This document shows, piece by piece, positions 7,592-12,377 of a DNA stretch of 12,377 nucleotides. The first letter of the stretch is position 1; every line of letters begins with the position of its first letter. Position numbers and translations under genes: made by a program. Origin of the DNA: Campylobacterota bacterium (GTDB lineage Bacteria; Campylobacterota; Campylobacteria; Campylobacterales; Sulfurovaceae); contig DRQB01000147.1 of NCBI GenBank assembly GCA_011330645.1, forward strand, positions 1 through 12,377, given 5' to 3'. The notes beneath the pieces are model-generated. The model was not told the origin of the DNA and searched no databases. It was given only the letters and a program-made list of their open reading frames with translations.

Positions 7592-8244
7592 TAGTGATTT
7601 ATCCCCCATACTGAAATATTAATATCTGCTACAATATCGGAAGAATTAGAATCAAGAGAAAATTTAGTTCCATATATGTCGGTAACTAATGTATTTTGTT
7701 CTAATTCATTCATAAATTTAACAATTCCTTTATATGCACCCTTACACCCAACTGCAATTTCCAGAACATATCCAAAACTACCATTATTATCTACATATTT
7801 ATTCGTTATATATTGTATATCAACATCTTGAACTGCAGCCTTGTCAGTAATTGAATTCAAAAATTTTGACCAACTTTTCTGATTAAATAACATATCAGAA
7901 AGTTTATCTAAATTATTGTTGATAAATGTAATTTTTTTATTTGTATCTATGATTGTATTTTTTTTATCAATAATATCTTTATCAAATTTCTTCACGTAAA
8001 ATTCTCTATCCCCACCCACAGTAATAGAATTTAAATAGGTATTATTATCAACAATACTTTTTTGTATACTTTTTTTACTTCGCTCACTTTTTTTATACAT
8101 ATCTTCTGTATATGGTAATAAATAGGCATAGGCTAAATAAGCTATAATTCCTGCAACACCTAATATCACTAACCATTTTTCACTCTCTTTTTTCGGTGCG
8201 AAATAAGCATCAAGTTCTTCTAGTTTGTCTTCAATAAATTTCAT
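7591..8244 (-). CDS. MshJ-position, PilO/GspM-like inner-membrane protein
   Basis: 217-aa bitopic protein: a short cytoplasmic N-terminus, one transmembrane helix at about 24-44, a coiled coil rich in Lys/Asn/Ile (about 50-120) and a small C-terminal alpha/beta domain (about 125-217). This layout is that of PilO, GspM and MshJ, which form heterodimers with PilN-like partners and couple the inner-membrane motor to the secretin. Motifs are weak in this family and none is diagnostic; the assignment uses topology plus position after the PilM/PilN-like gene. The start overlaps the upstream stop by 4 nt (ATGA), and the stop overlaps the next start by 1 nt (TAATG), so the three genes are probably translated as a coupled unit. 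Confidence 0.78.
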   Translation of the reverse strand: MKFIEDKLEELDAYFAPKKESEKWLVILGVAGIIAYLAYAYLLPYTEDMYKKSERSKKSIQKSIVDNNTYLNSITVGGDREFYVKKFDKDIIDKKNTIIDTNKKITFINNNLDKLSDMLFNQKSWSKFLNSITDKAAVQDVDIQYITNKYVDNNGSFGYVLEIAVGCKGAYKGIVKFMNELEQNTLVTDIYGTKFSLDSNSSDIVADINISVWGINH

Positions 8245-9782
8245 CTTAATTCAACCTTTAGTAGACCTTTATAGTAATTACTCTCGGGGTCCTTTTTAAT
8301 CAATTCTATATCAATTTGATTAATTTCATCAAAGTGTGTATCTGAAATATATTTAATCACTTCTGTCAATTTTCTATCGCTTGAACTTACTAAAGACATC
8401 CATACTGTATCTTCTTTCCCATACATCATATCAACATTCACACCAAATTTTGTTAATTCCTCGGCTATATCATGAAAGGTACCTGATTTAAGACGATAAT
8501 TTACCTTTTTATTATAGATAGAAGTCAGTGTTTTTGTTTTTGCACTGTAGCGAGTACTCATTTTAGTGATTTTCTCATCTAATGTTGCCATCTCTTTTTT
8601 CTTATCACCCAATATTTTTTTATACTTTGTTGCTTCTGTGTTGAGTTTATTATTTTCAATATTCAGTGCATAAATTTTTGCATCATTCACATATGAACCG
8701 ACTAGATATACCAAAGGGTAAGCCAACCCAACTGAGATTGCAGCGAAGGTTGCAATGATAAATTGTCCCCCCGCACGATTGACAAAAGATGGAGCACGAG
8801 GAAACATGGTTAAGTTTACTAATGATTCTTCATCTTCCATATAGTCAAAAGCAGAAAGAAGCATTAAATATTGTAATTGATCGGTATACCATTCATCATT
8901 ATTAATATTATAATTAAAATTAAAATCTGCAGATTGTAAGCCTAAATAATTTTGACTATATTCATCTAACCCCACAATGGCACCCTGCACTGAGCCAATA
9001 AATAATTGATCAACATTATCTAACTGAAATGCTCTTTTTGCATAGATGATAATATCATTAATCGTAATAAAAACTTCACCAAAAATTTTCATAAAATTTT
9101 GTTGATAATCATTGTTCGTTGTTTTGAGTCCTTCAGACTCTAAAATAGTGAAAAATTCATTCTCATCAACTTTTTCACCTATCATTTCACAATATTTATC
9201 ATAAATTTGCTCTAATGAAAATTCTATAGATTTTGAATAAAGGAATTCACCATCTCTATACAATGTAACAAAAGCATCTTGTTTTGTAAAATAAATAAAA
9301 CAATGTGTTCCGGTATCAGGTAAAATTTCTTTTCTATAGAGTGCTTTATAAAGTAATGGTGCAGGTACAACTAAATCCAAATATTTTGTTTGGTTTTTGA
9401 TAGGTAAGTAAAGTTCTTCCAGGACTTCTGGTTCTGCAACAAAAATGTGAAATTCTCGTTCTTCACCTGCATTTTCTACCTCTGTAGAAGAAATCACATA
9501 GTCACTGGCCTGATCAAGCCCCAATTCTTCATATGCCTTGATGTCAAGTATATCAGCAATATCTTCTTCAGGAATACTCCGACTTAAATGTACTGTTGTG
9601 TTGATCATATCTTTATTTGAGAGATATGATGTTATAAAGTTTGAAGTGTTGTAGCTAAGTTTATCTAGAACTTGGAATGTATCATTTTTAAGTATATAAT
9701 TTTTATGTGTATAAGCATTAACTGTAATAATATTTTTTACAGCAGATTGTGATTTTTTTGATGGTTCTTTTTTCAAAAACAT
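8241..9782 (-). CDS. MshI-position protein: PilM-like and PilN-like parts in one chain
   Basis: 513-aa bitopic inner-membrane protein and first gene of the cluster. Residues about 1-320 look cytoplasmic and alternate strands and helices like the actin-like fold of PilM/GspL/MshI, although the usual PilM phosphate-binding opening (GIDIG-type) is not recognisable. A short VNLTMFP segment (322-328) resembles the PilN entry motif. It is followed by a transmembrane helix (about 341-364), a coiled coil (about 368-425) and a small periplasmic domain (about 430-513). It thus combines what Pseudomonas-type pili split into PilM and PilN, as GspL and MshI do. The start has AAGGAAG (9789-9795) about 7 nt upstream and a candidate promoter just before it. 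Identity rests on architecture and on being followed by an MshJ-like gene; the N-terminal homology is the weaker part. Confidence 0.78.
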   Translation of the reverse strand: MFLKKEPSKKSQSAVKNIITVNAYTHKNYILKNDTFQVLDKLSYNTSNFITSYLSNKDMINTTVHLSRSIPEEDIADILDIKAYEELGLDQASDYVISSTEVENAGEEREFHIFVAEPEVLEELYLPIKNQTKYLDLVVPAPLLYKALYRKEILPDTGTHCFIYFTKQDAFVTLYRDGEFLYSKSIEFSLEQIYDKYCEMIGEKVDENEFFTILESEGLKTTNNDYQQNFMKIFGEVFITINDIIIYAKRAFQLDNVDQLFIGSVQGAIVGLDEYSQNYLGLQSADFNFNYNINNDEWYTDQLQYLMLLSAFDYMEDEESLVNLTMFPRAPSFVNRAGGQFIIATFAAISVGLAYPLVYLVGSYVNDAKIYALNIENNKLNTEATKYKKILGDKKKEMATLDEKITKMSTRYSAKTKTLTSIYNKKVNYRLKSGTFHDIAEELTKFGVNVDMMYGKEDTVWMSLVSSSDRKLTEVIKYISDTHFDEINQIDIELIKKDPESNYYKGLLKVELR

Positions 9783-9807
9783 ACTAAACTTCCTTGTTTG
9801 TTAAACA

Positions 9808-9813
9808 ATTATA
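9808..9813 (-). promoter_or_regulatory. Candidate -10 element for the msh cluster
   Basis: On the minus strand a perfect TATAAT lies 25 nt before the mshI start codon, giving a leader of about 19 nt that just contains the AAGGAAG ribosome-binding site. No convincing -35 is seen, which is common in Campylobacterota, where AT-rich periodic upstream DNA substitutes for it. A second minus-strand TATAAT at 9862-9867 could give a longer leader. Confidence 0.45.
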
Positions 9814-9815
9814 TA

Positions 9816-9824
9816 TGTTATAAT
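9816..9824 (+). promoter_or_regulatory. Extended -10 promoter element pointing away from msh
   Basis: TGTTATAAT is an exact TGnTATAAT extended -10 on the plus strand. TTGTTT (9794-9799) or TTGTTA (9798-9803) could act as a -35 at 19- or 15-nt spacing. It would initiate near 9831 and transcribe towards the hairpin at 9907-9921, antisense to the direction of all neighbouring genes. It is back to back with the msh -10, only 5 bp away. Confidence 0.4.
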
Positions 9825-9830
9825 ATTAAA

Positions 9831-9928
9831 AGTATCTTAGCAATCTCTAAAAGTTTCAAATATTATAACTTTTTTTAATTACTCCACTTTTGATTTTACT
9901 ATCAGTGCCCTAAATCAGGGCTTTTCTA
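9831..9928 (+). ncRNA. Candidate small RNA in the era-mshI gap
   Basis: Defined only by signals: an extended -10 at 9816-9824 and a terminator-like hairpin at 9907-9921 with a T-rich tail. The predicted transcript is about 95 nt, AT-rich, has no ATG-started reading frame and lies wholly inside the 152-bp intergenic region. It resembles no RNA family I recognise (not 4.5S, 6S or tmRNA). The alternative is that the hairpin merely follows era and the -10 match is chance, which is not rare in AT-rich DNA. Confidence 0.28.
9907..9925 (+). terminator. Plus-oriented terminator-like hairpin downstream of era
   Basis: GCCCT (9907-9911), loop AAATC, AGGGC (9917-9921), then TTTT on the plus strand. The polarity is clear: the T-tract follows the stem only when read on the plus strand, whereas era is on the minus strand and there the stem is followed by ACTGATAG. 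The stem is GC-rich but only 5 bp, so it is modest. It may end a plus-strand transcript from the gap or shield era from antisense transcription. Confidence 0.5.
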
Positions 9929-9934
9929 AGATTT

Positions 9935-10861
9935 TTAAACAATATAACCAAATTCTTCTAGTCCATCTCTGTTTTTACTCCATCCTTTTTTAACAGAAAC
10001 ATGTAAATCTAAAAATATCTTTTTACCTGCAAATATCTCCATTTGCTGACGGGCAAATTTACCTACACGTTTAATGCCTTCACCTTTTTGTCCAACTATC
10101 ATCCCTTTTTGCGTATCTTTTTCTACAACAATGGTGGCATAAACAGTATCAAGTGTATCTGTTTCATCTATCTTCTCAATAGTTACATCACTTTCATAAG
10201 GTATTTCATCACTCAAGTTCTCAAATATTGACTCACGAATTAATTCTTTATAAATATCTCGAATATTATCCGTTGTCAATATTTCAGTGTCAAACAAAAA
10301 TGGTGAAGTAGGAAGATGTTTGGAGATTTCATCAAGTAATTGACGCTTTCCCACTTTCTTGTTTACAGAGAAAGGGATAATGGCTTCAAACTTATCTTGA
10401 TACTTTTGATACTCTCCTAGTTTTTTAAGAACATCACCTTGTTTGACATGATCCATTTTAGTAAGCAGTACTATATGTTTTGTACCTTTACGTTCACTCA
10501 TCTTTAAAAACTTTTCATACTCAGTCAGTTTGTCAGTAATCGGTGCCAAGAATACTATCAAATCTGCATCACCAATGGCTTTCATTACCTCATCCATCAT
10601 AAACTGATTGAGAAGTTTCTCTTTTTCATGTATACCTGGGGTATCCACAAAAATAATCTGAGACTCTTTACCATACATATCTTCATGCATCACAATAATG
10701 TTCATACGCTTACGTGTTGCCTGTGCCTTCTTTGAGACCATGGCAAGTTTCTCACCTACCACATGGTTAAGTAGTGTACTTTTCCCTGCATTAGGACGTC
10801 CTACAACAGCAACAAATCCTGCTTTGGTATCTATCTCTTCTTTTTCGTGTTCAAACATCAT
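9935..10861 (-). CDS. era: GTPase Era
   Basis: Essential GTPase that binds the 3' end of 16S rRNA and checks 30S subunit maturation. At 308 aa it has the usual length. GTPase motifs: GRPNAGKS (G1, 21-28), the G2 region AQATRKRM (46-53), DTPG (G3, 73-76), TKMD (G4, 134-137) and a G5-like FSVNK (164-168; SA. is more common). The C-terminal KH RNA-binding domain shows GMIVGQKGEGIK (253-264) and the LHVSVKKGWSKN strand (286-297) typical of Era. The first ATG (10861) overlaps the hslU stop by 4 nt (ATGA), with AAGG at suitable spacing; the adjacent second ATG (10858) is the alternative. hslV-hslU-era is a conserved block in Campylobacterota, so cotranscription is likely. Confidence 0.97.
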   Translation of the reverse strand: MMFEHEKEEIDTKAGFVAVVGRPNAGKSTLLNHVVGEKLAMVSKKAQATRKRMNIIVMHEDMYGKESQIIFVDTPGIHEKEKLLNQFMMDEVMKAIGDADLIVFLAPITDKLTEYEKFLKMSERKGTKHIVLLTKMDHVKQGDVLKKLGEYQKYQDKFEAIIPFSVNKKVGKRQLLDEISKHLPTSPFLFDTEILTTDNIRDIYKELIRESIFENLSDEIPYESDVTIEKIDETDTLDTVYATIVVEKDTQKGMIVGQKGEGIKRVGKFARQQMEIFAGKKIFLDLHVSVKKGWSKNRDGLEEFGYIV

Positions 10862-12195
10862 AATATATACCTTGTTGTATCTTCATCTTCTACTACATCA
10901 CCTATCTTCTCTTTGACAAGAGATGCATCTACTACTATTGTCTCACCACTATGTTCATCAGCAGAGAAACTTATCTCTTCCAAAATGCGTTCCATGACTG
11001 TATGCAGACGTCTTGCACCGATATCTTCCGTTTTTTCATTCGCTTGTAAAGAGTAAGAAGCAATGGCTCTTAACGCAGATTCATCAAATACAAGTTCAAC
11101 ATCTTCTACTCTCAAAAGAGCTTCATATTGCTTGATGAGTGAATTATTTGGCTCCGTCAATATACGATAGAGCGTCTCCTCATCCAAGTTGTCAAGTTCA
11201 ACACGTAAAGGAAAACGTCCTTGAAGTTCTGGCATTAAGTCACTAGGTTTAGAAACATGAAAAGCACCAGCAGCTATGAATAAGATATGGTCTGTTTTTA
11301 CCATTCCCAATTTAGTATGTACCGTAGAACCTTCAACAATAGGAAGTAAATCACGTTGTACACCTTCTTTACTTGGGTCTTGTCTACCTTGTGAGTTTGC
11401 AGAAACTGCTACTTTATCTATCTCATCTAAAAAAACGATTCCACCCTTCTCTACTTTTTCAAGTGCTAAAGCTTTAAGTGCCTCTTCATCAAGTAATTCT
11501 TCACTAGCCTCTTGCTCTAAGATTTTTTTAGCATCTTTAACTGTAACCTCTTTTTCTGGTCCTTTTTTACCCATGCCACCAAGTACTTTTACAATAGACT
11601 CTTGTACTTGTATCATCTGTGGGGGAAGTCCTTCTTCTGGAAGTTGAGGATTATTGGGTACTGAAATCTTAATCTTAAGATGGTCAAGTTCTCCTTTGTT
11701 AAACTTCTCCTGCATACGTGCAAAAGAGGCATCATATTCTGCTTTCTTTTGTTCACTTGCTCCTGCAGGTAGGGGTGGAAGAAGTTTCTCTATAATTTTA
11801 TTTTCTATATAGTTTTGTATCTTCTCTTTATTTTTTTCATTTTCAGATTCACGTACTATTTGCATAGATGTCGCGGCTAGGTCACGTATCATAGATTCTA
11901 CATCACGTCCAACAAAACCTACTTCCGTATATTTACTTGCTTCTACTTTAATAAACGGTAAGTTCATCATCTTTGCCAGTCGTCTGGCAATCTCTGTTTT
12001 TCCTACCCCCGTACTCCCTATCATCAATATATTCTTAGGAGTTACGTCTTGTTGCATATCTTCACTTAATTGCATACGTCGATAACGGTTTCTCAATGCT
12101 ACCGCAATCGTTTTTTTCGCATCACCTTGTCCAATAACATATTTATCTAAGTAACTCACTATCTCTTTAGGTGTTAAATTATCCATTTTACTCAT
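10858..12195 (-). CDS. hslU: HslU (ClpY): ATPase subunit of the HslVU protease
   Basis: AAA+ unfoldase that feeds substrates to the HslV peptidase in the cytoplasm. At 445 aa it matches the family. Motifs: TPKEIVSYLDKYVIGQ (8-23), GSTGVGKT (Walker A, 60-67), TEVGFVGRDVE (90-100, with pore loop GFVG where GYVG is usual), a charged I-domain (about 110-240), GGIVFLDEIDKVA (Walker B, 251-263), LQGRFPLRVEL (324-334, Arg finger region) and GARRLHT (sensor 2, 393-399). The C-terminal RYIL, which docks into HslV, is intact. The start at 12195 follows the hslV stop directly, with GGA about 7 nt upstream; the Met at residue 4 has no such site. All catalytic features are present. Confidence 0.97.
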   Translation of the reverse strand: MSKMDNLTPKEIVSYLDKYVIGQGDAKKTIAVALRNRYRRMQLSEDMQQDVTPKNILMIGSTGVGKTEIARRLAKMMNLPFIKVEASKYTEVGFVGRDVESMIRDLAATSMQIVRESENEKNKEKIQNYIENKIIEKLLPPLPAGASEQKKAEYDASFARMQEKFNKGELDHLKIKISVPNNPQLPEEGLPPQMIQVQESIVKVLGGMGKKGPEKEVTVKDAKKILEQEASEELLDEEALKALALEKVEKGGIVFLDEIDKVAVSANSQGRQDPSKEGVQRDLLPIVEGSTVHTKLGMVKTDHILFIAAGAFHVSKPSDLMPELQGRFPLRVELDNLDEETLYRILTEPNNSLIKQYEALLRVEDVELVFDESALRAIASYSLQANEKTEDIGARRLHTVMERILEEISFSADEHSGETIVVDASLVKEKIGDVVEDEDTTRYIL

Positions 12196-12377
12196 TTACA
12201 ATTCCAATAACTTAATATTTTTATTTGTATAGATACAAATATCTCCCGCAACTTCTAAAGACTTTTGTACCAACTCTTTAGGCTCTAGGTTCGCATGTCT
12301 GTCTAAAGCACGTGCAGCTGATATGGCATAGTTTCCGCCAGATCCGATAGCTGCTATCTTCCCATCTTCAGGTTCTA
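12196..12377 (-). CDS. hslV: HslV (ClpQ) peptidase, C-terminal fragment (runs off the right edge)
   Basis: The last 60 codons of the proteasome-like threonine peptidase of HslVU. The minus-strand translation contains IAAIGSGGNYAISAARAL, the highly conserved HslV segment, then a helix with ELVQKSLEVAGDICIYTN and a short tail ending NIKLLEL. The catalytic N-terminal Thr lies outside the window. The TAA stop directly abuts the hslU ATG with no gap, in keeping with one transcript and balanced expression of the two subunits. Confidence 0.95.
   Translation of the reverse strand, partial: EPEDGKIAAIGSGGNYAISAARALDRHANLEPKELVQKSLEVAGDICIYTNKNIKLLEL

Noticed and set aside
7592..7609. Upstream ATG at 7609 as the start of the MshK-position gene
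   Set aside because: It would put six extra residues before a perfect signal peptide and lacks a Shine-Dalgarno. The ATG at 7591 overlaps the preceding stop as TAATG.
9907..9925. Hairpin after era read as the ordinary era terminator
   Set aside because: The T-tract is on the plus-strand side only. In the era direction no U-run follows the stem, so it is reported as plus-oriented instead.
11276..11647. Plus-strand open frame of 123 codons inside hslU
   Set aside because: Antisense to the well-conserved HslU Walker B region; Ser/Thr-rich shadow translation with no start signal.
1..12377. Mobile element, CRISPR array, tRNA, rRNA or defence genes
   Set aside because: No transposase or integrase motifs, regularly spaced direct repeats, flanking inverted repeats or tRNA/rRNA-like sequence were seen. 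Every long reading frame is explained by the genes listed.

Overview
The window looks like chromosomal DNA from a Campylobacterota bacterium (formerly Epsilonproteobacteria), most like the Sulfurimonas/Sulfurovum side of the phylum. This rests on the AT-rich, tightly packed genes with 1-11 nt overlaps, the hslV-hslU-era order known from Campylobacter and Helicobacter, the sequence style of HemH and KdsB, and TGn-extended -10 promoters. The assignment comes from reading motifs; no database search was run.

Layout. Left edge: the 5' end of a ferrochelatase gene (hemH, minus strand) is divergent from kdsB (plus strand, CMP-KDO synthetase for LPS). kdsB converges on a long minus-strand cluster, with a hairpin between the two stop codons. 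Centre (about 1.04-9.78 kb, all minus, transcribed right to left): eight closely spaced genes for a type IV pilus/type II secretion-like machine. In transcription order they are a PilM/PilN-like fusion (MshI position), a PilO-like protein (MshJ), a small exported protein (MshK), the secretin MshL, the ExeA-type AAA+ ATPase MshM, a membrane-anchored TPR protein (MshN), the assembly ATPase MshE and the inner-membrane platform MshG. This I-J-K-L-M-N-E-G order is that of the MSHA pilus operon of Vibrio and relatives, but no pilin, prepilin peptidase or retraction ATPase gene is present. Right edge (minus): hslV (3' end only), hslU and era, a compact housekeeping group for proteolysis and ribosome maturation.

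How the genes fit together. The eight central genes can build an envelope-spanning assembly: outer-membrane secretin (L), periplasmic alignment proteins (I/J/K), inner-membrane platform (G), assembly motor (E) and an accessory ATPase with a TPR partner (M/N). The pilin subunits must come from elsewhere. The partly similar ctsD/P/E/F genes of Campylobacter jejuni serve natural transformation, so DNA uptake is as plausible a role as an adhesive pilus.

Most notable points: (1) a pilin-less MSHA-type cluster in Campylobacterota; (2) an MshE ATPase whose N-terminal domain seems to have lost the c-di-GMP-binding signature; (3) the 152-bp gap between era and the msh cluster, which holds back-to-back promoter-like elements and a plus-oriented terminator-like hairpin, together suggesting a roughly 95-nt antisense-strand small RNA. 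No insertion sequence, CRISPR array, tRNA or rRNA gene was seen. No stretch over 300 bases lacks a gene.
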